Part shown: piece after piece, positions 1-12,098 of the stretch
How positions within the stretch are numbered: the first letter of the stretch is position 1
How the letters are laid out: each line of letters starts with the position of its first letter
Source of the DNA: Watersipora subatra
Taxonomy: Eukaryota > Bryozoa > Gymnolaemata > Cheilostomatida > Watersiporidae
Assembly: GCF_963576615.1 (NCBI RefSeq)
Contig: NC_088711.1
Span: 11,402,869-11,466,868 of the forward strand
Direction: 5' to 3'
DNA: 64,000 nucleotides
Program-made: the position numbers and the translations under genes
The notes under the pieces: model-generated
Databases searched by the model: none
The model's input: the letters and a program-made list of their open reading frames with translations, nothing else
Told to the model about the DNA's origin: nothing

Positions 1-1157
1 CTATTAAATGGATAGAAAACTATTTAAAAGATAGAAGTCAAAGAACAAAAATAAATACTACCCTGTCAGCACCACAAACTATAAAATGTGGTGTTTCTCA
101 AGGATCTGTATTAGGTTCAACTTTATTCTTAATATATATTAATTACTTAACATGCCAATTAGAAGTACTTTCACCAATATTATATGCAGACGATACTAAT
201 CTTTTTTTTAATCCAAAGACCTTCAAAAGCAAATACATTTGATAAATAAAGACCTAAAGATCCTTCGGAGTTGGTGCAACCAAAATAAACTAACAATTAA
301 TTTCAACAAAATTTGCTACATTTTATTAAAAAACCCACAGAACTCGTACCACTTTAATGAACAATCCTTACTAATTAATGGTCATCCAATAAATAAATCT
401 GACAATATAAAATTTTTAGGAGTACTTATTGACCCTCAGCTGACTTGGAGCAATCCTATATCCAAACTGTTAAAAGACTTAAGATCTTATGCTGGGTTGT
501 TTTTTCGATTGTTTCAGTACCTCTCTAGGGATGTTTTGCTAATTCTGTACAATTCCTTCATCAATTCCAAACTCTCGTATTGTGTTGAGGCATGGAGAAA
601 TGCTCCAGACTGCTACTTAAACAAAATTAAAGTTTTTCAAAATCGTTTACTCAGAATAATTAACAAGAAAGTTTATGATTTTTCTGCTAATCCGCTATTC
701 AACCTAAATAGAATTTTAACTATTAAAAAGTTATACAAATACAAAGTACTGATAAAAGCACACAACACATTTTATGAAACAAACCAAAACAGGATAATAA
801 CATATTTAACTACTCGTCAAACACACATAAACCTAAAAATACCATTGTTTAAATCAATAGCTGGTCAATGTTGTTTGGATTATCAAGAGTCATTGCTATG
901 GAATCTACTACCGGTTACACTGCGTAAAATTGTAGATGCTAATTCTTTCAAAAATAAACTGAAGCGCTACCTCAGACAACCAGACTAAACTAAACTAATT
1001 AGACAGACTTCTGCTGACTCTACTTTCAGGTTCCGTGCCATCACCTTCCCTGGAGTGACATTTTTTTCTATTTCTCTTGTTCTTGTATACTGTAAGGAAC
1101 ACTTTTCATATTATTTTTTTTGTAGTTATATTATAGATGTAAATAAACAAACAAAAC
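1..1157 (+). mobile_element. 3' end of a non-LTR retrotransposon (reverse transcriptase and tail)
   Basis: The first 230 bases read as the fingers/palm of a LINE reverse transcriptase, with the block SQGSVLG followed by the catalytic motif YADDTN. After about base 230 the frame shifts and the rest of the polymerase C-terminal part is open from 239 to 988 (249 residues: KFLGVLIDPQLTW, NSKLSYCVEAW, NRLLRIINKK), the usual layout of jockey/CR1/L2-type elements. A 3' UTR follows and ends in an AATAAACAAACAAAAC tail near 1140-1157. The 5' part lies outside the window or is lost. The frameshift and missing 5' end mean it is dead; the exact clade is not decided. Confidence 0.88.
239..988 (+). pseudogene. 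Reverse transcriptase C-terminal fragment
   Basis: Open stretch of 249 residues covering the RT thumb and C-terminal region of a non-LTR element. It lacks its own start: the catalytic YADD box sits just upstream in another frame (frame of base 3 against frame of base 239), so a frameshift near 190-238 separates them. Not a host gene. Confidence 0.85.
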
Positions 1158-1925
1158 ACAAATCTTGCTCCAGCTCCACTAGTTTTTCAATTAATTCTGC
1201 CTGCTTTGGAAACATTTGATAAAAACCATCAGTAATACATCAAAACAAAAAGCTAAATTGAAAAGAATTGTAGTGATTAATCTAGCTTCAGGCTGTGTTT
1301 GAATGCCGACATTGGAATAGATCCTGTGTGGTTTAGCATATCTTCAGTATCACAGCTGTATATCTTGCACTGCCTTAAAACAGATGTTTGTTAAAGACGT
1401 GCATACATCTAGCTCACTTTTTTTTACAACTCATTTAGACACCATGGCATTTGAAGTGCATGGATTTGAATTTTCAACTTCTATCATCGAAGTTGATGTT
1501 TGTTGGATGTTAAGTATGGCCAGTTCGATAGCTTCAGCAATGCCAAGTTCTTCAAACTAGGTTTTTCTTATCTGTAAATATAGTGCGGAACTTCCTGTCA
1601 ACTAAAAGTTCTAGCAAACCATGCTGGCACTATTGGCACGATCTCTGATGAAATACTTGAAGTTGTTGATGAACACTGCTTAGGCAATTGATTAAATTGT
1701 ATCAGCCAAAAAACTGCATGCACTTCGGTAAAGGAAGTTGCTATTTTATATTTTCAATTCTTTTGCGTAACTGTAATACAGTGGAAGTGAGACAACTCCA
1801 ATTTATATATACTTGTCTCACTATCTCCTCTCATATTAGCTAGTTATCATTAACAGAGAGAAATAGTAGAAAGTGTCTAGGATTGTTAGCAACAAATCTG
1901 GTTGGGACTTGATTAATCTTATGCA
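1158..1925. other. No gene seen
   Basis: AT-rich spacer between the LINE tail and a 39-bp tandem array. No long open frame, splice-linked exon or RNA gene was recognised. Confidence 0.5.
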
Positions 1926-2162
1926 TTTCCACATCGCCTCAGCCTTTGCTCATATAGTTGGGAGTTTCCACATTACCCCAGCCTTTGCACATATAGTTGC
2001 AAGTTTCCACATCGCCCCAGCCTTTGCTCATATAGCTGCGAGTTTCCACATCGCCCCAGCCTTTGCTTATATAGTTAAGAGTTTCCACATCACCCCAGCC
2101 TTTGCTCATATAGTTGGAAGTTTCCACATCGCCCCAGCCTTTGCTCATATAATTGAGAGTTT
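1926..2162. repeat. 39-bp minisatellite, about 6 copies
   Basis: Six head-to-tail copies of a 39-bp unit containing TTTCCACATCGCCCC and AGCCTTTGCTCATATAG. Because 39 is a multiple of three, frames stay open across it on both strands (98 codons plus, 105 codons minus), but the peptides only repeat a 13-residue unit and no gene context supports coding. Confidence 0.93.
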
Positions 2163-4285
2163 TAGCTAGCGACAGAGAGCGCCAACTCAAAGATAAGGAA
2201 AGCATGCTTATCTGTTTGTCTGCAAACACGGCACTCACTTTAGGAATGCCACACATCTACAGGTTTACCTATCATTTTTATTTTCCGTTGCCAGCAGTCA
2301 TGAGCTGCTGGTCATAAGCCTGTTTCATATGTGTAACCACATCCATTATGACTGATAGTAAAAAAATTTCTCAGTTTCAAAACTAGCTTCAAATTTAGAG
2401 TTAACTTGTGGTCATTCATAGTAATTAATCTTTATAAAAACACTCGATTGCTTTATCAGGTTTAGCACATGTTTTTATGATCATAGTTTTGTCTTGCAGC
2501 TATGCTGTTCTCATATGTACCAACTATAGGAAAACAAGCTACTTAAAATATAGCAACTAGAACATGCTCAGCTAAAATTTATGGCGTTCTAAAAAAATAT
2601 AATTTCCAAAGGGACGTTTTAATAATTAATTAGTAATTTTTATAGTTGTAAGTTAAGGCATGAACTCTCTATAGCTGTTTGGAGCATTGATGAAACAAAG
2701 CTTTGCATATAAAATCAATTCTGATTTCACTGTTAGAGAAACTCGCTACATGATATGCTACACCTCTGAGAATGGCACAAGGTGTTCCTAACAGACATCT
2801 GTAGAGGGTACTCAAAAATGAAATTGAGTTTTTGGCTTGGTGCATTTGAAGTGAACTATTTCACAGCAACATATCACTTTGTGAGTTCATTACAAATTTG
2901 GTCATCAGACGAAATGATGGTGTGTTGAAAGTTGCAAGGTTAAGAGTGAAAGATACAAAGAGTGTCGAATCAGCCCCCTGTTCTTCTTGTTCGTGTGAAG
3001 GCTAGCTATTTTGTATTGAAGCGATTTTCAATTTTCTCATATTTGTAATGAAGGTGTCAAATACCATGGAATATTTCATCAGCTTGGCTATGAACATTTA
3101 CCACATATCTAAAATATTCTTCAAGAGACAAACTCAAGGACACCAATGTAGGTGAGCCGAAAGATTGGTTTGATTGATGGACTTTAGCGAGTAGCAGAAA
3201 TAATATTCACAAGTAATTGTGTAGCCCAGCAAAAATGGTGCATCACGAATCCTGATGAATTTTCAAACCTTCCAACTGTGAACACACAAACCAATCTAAC
3301 TTGAGATGCCCTTTAAAGAGACAACTCCTCAATGTTTGCATTTCTGAGTGAAATCTGCAGCAGCTCTCGGAATTTCCTCGCAGGGTTTACGAGGCAGCAG
3401 CAAACTATCCAATGACTGAAGAATGCTATTGAGGTTGTATAAGCAAGACGAAGAAAAATATCATCTGAAAAAGCTATGCTTGCAGAAAATGGGGACAGTA
3501 GGGGTGAAACAAAAGATACTCATACTGGACCTGAGTATTTTCTAAGTTACGTGCTTCCTCTGCTTGAAATGCTCAGGAACCACTGTAGAAGCAGCATCAG
3601 ATGTCCTACACTTTAAAAATGTACAACTGCACAACAGACCAGTATGCCTACATCAGGATGTACACCTACCTAAACCACAACAGCCAAACAGAGTATATGA
3701 CTCTGTGGCAGGAGAAAATTCATGGACCCTTTAACTTTGTGTCAAAGTAAATAATCAAGTACGTACATCATTACCAACATAAAATCAATGATCAACATCA
3801 CTTTTACTGTGAGCTCTTTGCGATGAAAAACCTACTTCTACACCAAGAGGAAGGACAGCAAACTGCTGCTGATTTAAAAAAAATTTAATTTTCATATCAA
3901 TTTTTTTGTAATTACTCCTAGAATGGTTGTTGGGCCCTTAAAATACTTTTGCTAATCTGATTGAGTATGTACTTGGAATACTACAGACTTTGGGAAACAG
4001 CAATACATTACAAATTTCATGTATCATTTGGTAGCTACACTAGCGGATTAGTATTAGATTTCAAACTAGAACCTTGATTTGGTATCTTTCAAAGAAATGC
4101 TTCATCATTAAAAAAAATTCTTTAAAAAAAATTGTTTTGAAATATTCCCTTGCATATAACATACATACAGATCTAGTTCATCAGTGTCTAAAATTTAACA
4201 ACAATATAAAGTAAAGCTATAACCAATAAAAAATTCAAAAGATTACACGCTAATGCTCTCATTTAGCAAATACAAGCCAATATAA
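2163..4285. other. Spacer without recognisable gene
   Basis: About 2.1 kb of AT-rich sequence with only short open frames. Parts of 3400-3850 may be very old mobile-element sequence, but nothing was recognisable enough to name. Confidence 0.4.
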
Positions 4286-4287
4286 AA

Positions 4288-4545
4288 CATGTGAGGGTCA
4301 GTCAATAAGTAGCGGGAGTTTTATCATGACGTTTTATTACAATAGGGTAAAGCTTTAAATTTTTCTCCCTTTTCAACATATTCTCCTTTTTCTATACACT
4401 TGTTCCACTTCTTCCGGAGTTTGTATACGTAAAACAACGAGTGCAAAAGATTAGCAAAGCTTGGCTCTTTGGATACTTTGCAAATTTGCCTAAAGCAAAG
4501 CTGAAGTTCTACAAGACAGGAAAGAATACCATGAGTTTCCACTTA
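4288..4545 (-). mobile_element. Mariner-type transposon end with transposase C-terminus
   Basis: On the minus strand a 72-codon frame (4324-4542) ends with YKLRKKWNKCIEKGEYVEK, the usual closing block of mariner transposases (W-x-K-C-I-x-x-x-G-x-Y-V/F-E/D). Just beyond its stop lies GGTCAGTCAATAAGTAGCGG (4295-4314), which resembles a mariner terminal inverted repeat. The catalytic DD(E/D) core and the other terminus are absent, so this is a one-ended relic. Confidence 0.72.
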
Positions 4546-5575
4546 TCTTTTCACCAGTTAATTGAACTATCAATAATCTGATTTGTTGTACTACACTTAC
4601 TATTCTATGTGATAGTAACGAGTAGATGATCAATGGAGTTCATTGTATCTATGAATCTGCTAGATGTATTTTATATATTTGATGTGAGAACAATAGTAGG
4701 CAGAACATAAAATATTATAAATGAAAAAATTTTAAACTTCAAACACTCATTTCATCAATCACTTGTTGATATTACATTTTGGAAACGTCACAAATCTGTT
4801 TCCACCAAAATTTTCATTTTTTGGAGTAAACATTGCAGGGATAGACAATATCCGCTTAGCTAGCATTTGACCTGTTTTATTTCATTAGTTTGAAAAATTA
4901 TATCACATATAATGTGACTCTTACCGTTCTAAATATACATCGTAACCCTGAAATCATTAAAGCAGTATAATAATAATTTACAGGTCTTTATTATACGGCA
5001 ATTATATATATTCTAACAAGTTCCACTATTATTATCAAAGCAAGTAGCCGTAAATCAAAAATGGCCAAAATATTATCGTATAAAAATATTCAAAGTGTAA
5101 ATTATGAGAAGTAATTGCCATACTATTACTGCCTGCCAATTTATGATTGATTTTCATGAGCAAAGCATCTGCAGCTAGTAATTATCCATGACAGCACAAG
5201 GTAAATAATCATCACATTTATTAATCATGCCCTGTATCCAGCATCCTATCACCCGAACAGATTTCATCAGCAATTGTTGTTAGCTATATTGTTTGGGCTA
5301 ACATATACTTCTATGTTATAACCAATAAATGATCCACCAATAAATAATGCGAGACAGACGTCTTTTGGAGAATTCTGCAAACTTTTGAGAGTTTCTTGCA
5401 ATTTTATTTTATACCTATTTTTTACTGTATTTTACCTTCTATTTATATAACATAACATACTCACCTATTTTAAGGGAAGTAAGGCAGCTTAGCCTCTTCA
5501 GGCACTGCAGTGCTCGCAGGATTTTGAAAAAGCAAAAACCACTGTTCTAACAACTGTTCACTGTTCTGATTCACT
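4546..5575. other. No gene seen
   Basis: AT-rich spacer of about 1 kb. No coding, RNA or repeat structure recognised beyond short A/T runs. Confidence 0.4.
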
Positions 5576-5576
5576 G

Positions 5577-7540
5577 TTATAACAACTCAGTGCCACTTTT
5601 TAAATTTGAAAAGAAAAGCAATTTATGATTGGTCAGCTCAAACATGCTTGACAGTAATAAAACTCTAACGGGTCTGAGGCGATTTACTAATGGCAAACCT
5701 ACATCGTCAAGTACTAGTAGCTGTGGTGCTAAAAACACAAACCAAAAAGTTAATGACACTTCCACTCATATTTGTGGAATCTGCCATAATATAGTTATAG
5801 ATGAGAAAGTTGAATGTGAGGTTTGAATTACTTGGTTTCACTATGGATGCGTTAAATTTACTAGAGACTCATTGAAGATCATTTGTACTCTTGAGCTACA
5901 GGAGCTACAGTATTGCACCGGGTCTGACAAGGATTGCCCGAGTATAGAACATCTTTTCATGCACTGACAAAATAAAACATCTCTGTATGACTCTGCTCTT
6001 AGAATCAAACTGCAAACTTAGGAAAAAGATTGACCACACCGAGTCTGAAGTTTATCATAGTGAGCTTGATCCAACATTTAATGAAAAATTGAAAGCTTTA
6101 GAAACTAAACTTTACAAACCGGTCAAATCAACAGACCAATGTGTCAGGATTGAACTCCTTAGAAGTCAAATTTGATGAAGTAGCCAACTCACCTGTCCAG
6201 TTAACCTGCCCTGTTCCTAGCAACCAACAGATTGAAATTGGGTTTAAAAATGTCTATAAGAGTTCGTAGTGTGCAGTGATTAAGCAAAATGCGATCCTGG
6301 CTGGATCACTAATAAGTGGCTCACCAAGAAAAACAGCTGGGCTATAACATTTTTTTATCTCTAACAATTGTGTAGTGCTATACAACTTTAACAATAGATC
6401 CTTGGTGACAAACCACATAGCCGTTAGACAAGGTACCAGCAAATTGCTCAATAAACCAGTTATTACACTTTTAAAAAAATTTGAGCGTGATAAAAATGAA
6501 CCAAAGCTGATTATACAATTCACTAAATCCTTAACAGCTAGTAAACTTTTACAAAGAGGAAACCCTTCCACTAAAAATGTGATATTATAGACAGCCCCTA
6601 AAACCTGCTCCAAAAACTAACGGCATTTGCTTTGCAGTTCATAAAGATTTATCTGATACTGAGCAGCTTGAATATATAAAACAAAATTTTCCACTTTGTG
6701 AAAAAACTATTTTACTAGTGGTTTACCAGCACGGTGAAATTGATATTCAAGGAAAGTGAGGATCTACAAAAAGCTATTGAGAATGGCATATATGTTCAAG
6801 ACTTATGTCTGAAACTGAGAGTTGAGAAAGCCCATTCACCAAAACCTAGGCCACTGCAGTGTTACCAATGTTGGAGTTATGGTCATACTGCAGCAAACTG
6901 CAAATCTGACGAGGTTTGCAAACAATGCAGTGCCAAATTACCATCTGAAAGTGACCACCAAAAGTGTGCTGAAGCAAAGAAACGTTGCAACTGCGGGTCA
7001 CTAGAACACAATGCTACCAGCCAAATTGATTGCCCAATGTACATAAAAAAATTTCAAAAACTTGAACATAGCAAAAAAAATTAGGGAAACTCAATTATGA
7101 CTGCCATCTTATAAAACTGCAACAGCATCAGAAATAAAAATCACTATCAAAAACCACTTTGATCAAAACTTGTGACCCTCTCATTGTTGTCCTTACTGAG
7201 ACCCATTTGAATCCATCAGTTATAGACAATGAGTTAGGCCTGCACAACAGAAATTTATTACAGAAACCGCCTATCAAAAGGTAGGGTTGTTTTAGTTTGC
7301 ATGAGAGTGGTCAGTGGAGCGCAAATAGCAACTTTTTCAGAGACCTTGATGAAGAGAGGGTAACTTTTAGTACGAGCATTTTCCAATTTCCTGTCAGTGT
7401 AGTGGCCTACTATCGCCCTCCCAGTGTCAATAGTCTAAGCTCTCGCTTCAATTTCTATCATCACAGCCTTGACTGCAATTTTGTGTTGTTGAGAGATTTT
7501 AACTTTCTCAAGATTTAATGGGGTAATAGTATTCTGTAGT
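5577..7540 (+). mobile_element. Non-LTR retrotransposon: ORF1 and endonuclease remnants
   Basis: Broken plus-strand frames follow LINE order. At 5760-5950 a Cys-rich stretch (HICGICHN...) looks like the PHD-like finger found in some ORF1 proteins. At 6734-7084 a frame carries CCHC zinc knuckles (CYQCWSYGHTAANC, then CKQC and CNCGSLEHN). At 7180-7518 come APE-endonuclease-like pieces: LTETHLN, VVAYYRPP and a DFN near the end. Many stops and shifts interrupt it. The element stops near 7540, where BEL/Pao gag sequence begins; the reverse transcriptase is not seen. Confidence 0.75.
6734..7084 (+). pseudogene. LINE ORF1 fragment with CCHC zinc knuckles
   Basis: About 116 open codons. The first knuckle is C-x2-C-x4-H-x4-C (CYQCWSYGHTAANC); two further Cys/His clusters follow. 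ORF1 proteins of jockey, I and CR1-like elements carry such knuckles for RNA binding. The N-terminal part is in other frames, so the gene is broken. Confidence 0.75.
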
Positions 7541-7718
7541 CTTACCATCAGGCCGAACATTAGCTAAAAAGTTTTATCCTTCACAATACAAAAACGGAGA
7601 CGTTGAAAGGTTTTTAGAAACTGCAGTAGTTATTAAACAGAATATCATAAATATATTTGATGAGATCAATTCATGTCTGTCAGTTGACCAATACAAAGTT
7701 GATGAACACACACAAACC

Positions 7719-7916
7719 TTGTTTGACCAGTTTATTTCTGATACACAACTGGTTGAAAACTATTGCCAACAACACAAAACAGCGACACTCCAACACGAAA
7801 GAGAGTTAGCAGAAACTGAAAGAACCGTTGAAAAAGATAAAAAAACCTTTGAATTAAAAATGCAGCAGCTAGAAATACGCATAGCAGCACGATGGGCAAG
7901 AGTTCAACAGACTTGA
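7719..7916 (+). pseudogene. BEL/Pao gag N-terminal coiled-coil fragment
   Basis: A 65-codon frame (extending in frame upstream to about 7560) rich in Glu, Lys and Gln with heptad character. It precedes the F-x-G-D gag block by about 300 bases, where gag of this superfamily usually has a coiled coil. Broken by stops on its 3' side. Confidence 0.55.
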
Positions 7917-9041
7917 GTGGTCAGCAGCTGCACAGAATGAAGCGCAAACAGCCATGCAATCACAAGCAACAGAAGGTGATACGGTTTCACCAGCAAATCT
8001 TATGATGCCAGCTAGGCAATTAAATCACATAGACCACAACAAGAGAATCATCTAGTGTTTAGAACAAAAGACCACAGGTGAGCCAACTTCTACAAATAGC
8101 GAAAACAAGCAACCCATTAGCAGCAGAACACTAACAGTTTAAAAACATCATTTGATGTAAAACCGCAAACAGATGGATCCCAACAGCCAATATAGGGCAG
8201 GAGATAACCAAATACATGCACATTTTATTACTCGCTCCTTCAGAACCTAGTGTATTTACAGGTGACCATTTAGAGCATGCTGATTGGCGTGTTTCCTTCA
8301 ATAGTACTATTGACTCGAAAAAAGGTTCACTGATAAAAACGCTTCAGACTTGAAAAATTTGCTGATGGTAATGCAAAGCAAGCTATAAGTGGATATTTTA
8401 GGTTGCCAACCAAAGACAAGGAAGCATTGAACACTTTGCAAAAAAAATTTGGTAGAGATGACCTGGTAGAAAATAGCTGTCGAGATAGGATAGAATAGAA
8501 CAGGATTCTGAATAAAGATATCGATGCATTAAAAAGATATTCTTATTTTCTCAGTGTTATGATGTGGCCTAGTTGCACTCAATGTCCTGTTGTTTTTGTT
8601 TGCTATTTCTGTGTCTTGCATCATACTTGTTCATCATGCTTGCTGAATACAATGAGGACAGATTATCTTTAGCAATTATAGCGTTCAGTTGAATAAAGAG
8701 ATTAAAAACGCCAAAGACACAAATCTATGACTTTATAACACTCAGGTAGTGTCTCGCAGCACAGAGAGCCATCCTAAAGCTGCATATTTTAGACAAAAGA
8801 GGGACCGAGAAATACCTCAAAGTATCCCTACATGGTTAGTCAAACGCAGGACATAGAACAAAAAGAAAAAGTAACATTTTCACCATTCTCTACGTATGTA
8901 GACTTCATTCTGCATGAAGCAAGAGTATTGACAAATACGCTCAAAGATATTAAAAAAATCCACAAACAAAAAACAATTCAAACCTGTACATTGGCCTACA
9001 CTAAAGAGAGAGCTGCCAATTGATACCTTAAAATCAAACAC

Positions 9042-9429
9042 TCATGCCCCGAACTGTGTGCACTGCAAAAAAGGTTCCCACTCTATAATGGAATGTCGGT
9101 CATTAGCTGCAAAGAGTGAAACTGAAAAAAACAATTTTATTAAAACACAAAATTTTTGTGTTAGCTGTTTAAAAACTGGACACAACAGTAGAGGCTGTAA
9201 GAGGAAAGCCAAATGTGCTGAGTGTGAAAAATCACATCCAACAGCGTTGCCTAAAGGTTTAAGGAAGCTATTGGAAATGCATAAAAGTGCGGAAGATATA
9301 CAAATCCAACAAAAATTAGCTACAAGCAAACTAAAGAAAGCAAGAAAAATGCACATGCCCCAAAGCACAAAAACGGAAAAATCTGTTAAACATATTCTCC
9401 TAATATATGTATCATCAGGAAAAAAATGA
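9042..9429 (+). pseudogene. BEL/Pao gag zinc-knuckle fragment
   Basis: Open frame of about 123 codons with the paired pattern seen in BEL/Pao gag: CVHCKKGSHSIMEC, then FCVSCLKTGHNSRGC and CAECEKSHPT. The 'N-F-C-x-x-C-L-x-x-G-H' block is diagnostic of this superfamily. The protease domain that normally follows is disrupted. Confidence 0.85.
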
Positions 9430-10539
9430 CTAACTTGTCTATGCTCTACTCGATGCACAAGCTCACGCCAGCTTCATTTCATCTGATGTAGTTATCATTT
9501 CAGACCTAGTTACTATCGTGAACAAATTATAGTGAATACACGGCATAGTGAGGCGACCTAAGTATTGAATTGTTACACTGTCACAATTAGAGGATATGGA
9601 GTTCTGTACATGCAAGAAATTGAACTACTACGAGTCTACAAGCAAGATAACATACCTTGCAATAAAGGTCAGATACTGAGCAAGAGTCATGTACTAAAGC
9701 TGCCACACGAGCAACAATTAATTAAAGAGTTTTTTCCAAAGATGGACATGCCTGTAGGCATCCTCTTGAGTGTAGACTGCTCTGCAGCAATACCGCCACA
9801 AGAAGTTGTTTTAGGGGATGAAGGTGAAGCCTTTGCTATATGCATGATACTTGATTAAACAATGTATGGAGAACTTGCTCACAAGCAATCAAAACTGTGC
9901 AATGCATACTGAAAGGAAAGCATAAAAACTCATTTGAAGATGTGTATAGTCTCAGTAACGCGAAGATGTCACAAAATGACCTGCAGTTAACGTGTATATT
10001 GGAAACAAGAGCACACAAACTTAAAGATGAGTCTCGCTGTCAGCCTCTGTCTTCCAAAGATGTCGCCACATTGTTCAACATCAGTGTGGAAGCAGCGAGG
10101 AAACTGGAACAGCTAACGGACAAGCTCAACCGAAACCTAAAACAAAAGGAGGAGTATTGTCAGTTCATAAAGGATATGATTAACAATAGACATATTGACC
10201 TGGCAGCAGACAGCAGATGAGAAGGAGCAACTGAGTACATACCGCACTTTTATGTTCGCCATCCTAGAAAAAGGAAGTTACGCGTTGCGTTTGATGCCAG
10301 TGCAAAACATAGTACACAATCACACGATCACCTCTACATTGGTCAAGAGTTAATGAATAGCCTAATCAGAATCTTGCTGAAATTTAAGATGACGTAGTTA
10401 GCTGCCTCATTGATCCCTAAAAAAAGTTTTAGAATTTATTTGGCAATGAGGAGCACAGAGACTTCCTTTTGCTTCCTGTGACCTTCTTTAGAACAATGCA
10501 TGACAAATGTAAAGGAGGGGTTTGGGGACATAGCTCCAA

Positions 10540-10914
10540 ATGACCAGATATCTATTTGGAGCTACGTTTTCATCAGGGGTGGTTGTTTTGAGAAAGATAG
10601 CAAATGAGTATGGCAAAGACATGCCTACAGCATGCAGCTTCATGATCAACAACTTCTATACCGATGTTAACATAACTAGCGTGGATACAGTAAAAGAAGC
10701 CGTGATCTTCATAAAAGACATGACAGAGATATGCGGAAAAGCTAATCTACTTCTGCACAAGTTCCTATCTAACAACCGTGATGTACTAACAACAATACCA
10801 GCATCAGATAGTGTTAAACAAGCACAAAACCTGGACCTATCCCATGACAAGCTACCTTCAGAGCGAGCTTTAGGTTTAGAATGGTTGATAAAAACGAACA
10901 CAATCCAAGAATAG
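10540..10914 (+). pseudogene. BEL/Pao reverse transcriptase fragment
   Basis: A 124-codon frame covering the RT palm and connection. It runs from a FGATFSSGVV block (usual FGAxSSP) to NNFYTDVNITSVDT, where the catalytic YVDD box should be; here it reads YTDV, so a key aspartate is lost. LLLHKFLSNN follows (usual L-x-K-W-x-S-N). Non-functional. Confidence 0.82.
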
Positions 10915-11382
10915 TACGAAATCAATGCCACTTAACAAGCGTGGAATTCTGTCCGTGATATCCCAGCTATATAATCCATTAGTCTTGCTAGCACTTTTTA
11001 CTCTGAAAGGCAAGCGCATATCTCAAAAGACCTGTCAGGCAAAAGGAGCTTGGGATACAGGTTTCATTCACACTACAATCAGAATGGGAAAACTGGAAAA
11101 ATGAGTTGGACAATCTCAAGAATGTACAGGTAGACCGATATGTTGTACCAGAGGATTTTTGTGACATAACACGAAGTGAGCTCTAGCAGTTTTCTAACAC
11201 TAGGCTCAAAGGTTACGGTGCATGCACATATATATGTCTGTGTAACAAGCACAAGATAGTTCATACTGCACTAGTGACAGCCAAGTCAAGGATGGTTCTA
11301 TGCATGTATTTTGCTTCACATATTGTAGGAATGTCTTTTCACTTTACTTGATTGAGTTAGACTGACCTTATTTGTTCTATGA

Positions 11383-12036
11383 ATGAGTTTTGGGTCAAGC
11401 CCAAGTACACTGCAGGTAGTTCCTCTGAAACATATCATCCCTCAATTAGTGTTGCAATCAACTGTAGAAGCGGTTAAGCTCAGCACAATACTCAAATCAG
11501 AATTGAACATAGACACAGCTAAGGGGTATTTCTGGTCAGATTCTGCTATAACTTTGGGCTATATCGAAAACAGCGAAGCTCGACACCCCATGTTTGCGGA
11601 CAACAGAATAGAAAAGATTTGTAACAACTCTAACATTGATCAATGGAATGATGTGCCAGGAATAAGCAACCCAGCTGACATTCTGTCAAGAGGAACAGAC
11701 ATAATCGAGCTCTTACAGTCCGCCTGGCGGAGTGAACCGAGTTTCTTGTCAAACTCAGACATAACCATGTACCTGAAAAACAAGTCCGACTATACAAACA
11801 TACCTAAAGATGGCCCAGCGATAAAAAGGCCCAAGAATGCTCTTGAAACAACTACAACTGGCATTAATAGTATGTCTCAAATCCTTCAAAAGTTTAGTTC
11901 ATGGTCAGAGCTTGTCAAAGCCATTGATAATGCCAAGAAAATGCTAAACATTAGAAATTGGAAAAGGCCAGAGCTTTCACCTGCAGATCTGTTACAGGTA
12001 AAACACATAGTAAAATTATCCCAACTGGACTGTTGA
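11383..12036 (+). pseudogene. BEL/Pao RNase H-like region fragment
   Basis: 217 open codons. VVPLKHIIPQLVLQS resembles the usual 'APLK..TIPRLELQA' entry to the BEL RNase H region. FWSDSAITLGYIEN and DQWNDVPGISNPAD, ending in ILSRGTD, are the canonical downstream blocks. The integrase that should come next is missing; the frame stops about 60 bases before the TTAA element. Confidence 0.88.
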
Positions 12037-12098
12037 AAAGAGATAAAACAATTACGTAGTTCACAGACTGTACTTGTACTGTCGATGTTTTCTTTGCC

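Noticed and set aside
1873-2256. Coding on either strand through the 39-bp array
   Set aside because: Frames are open only because the unit length is a multiple of three; the peptides are pure repeats.
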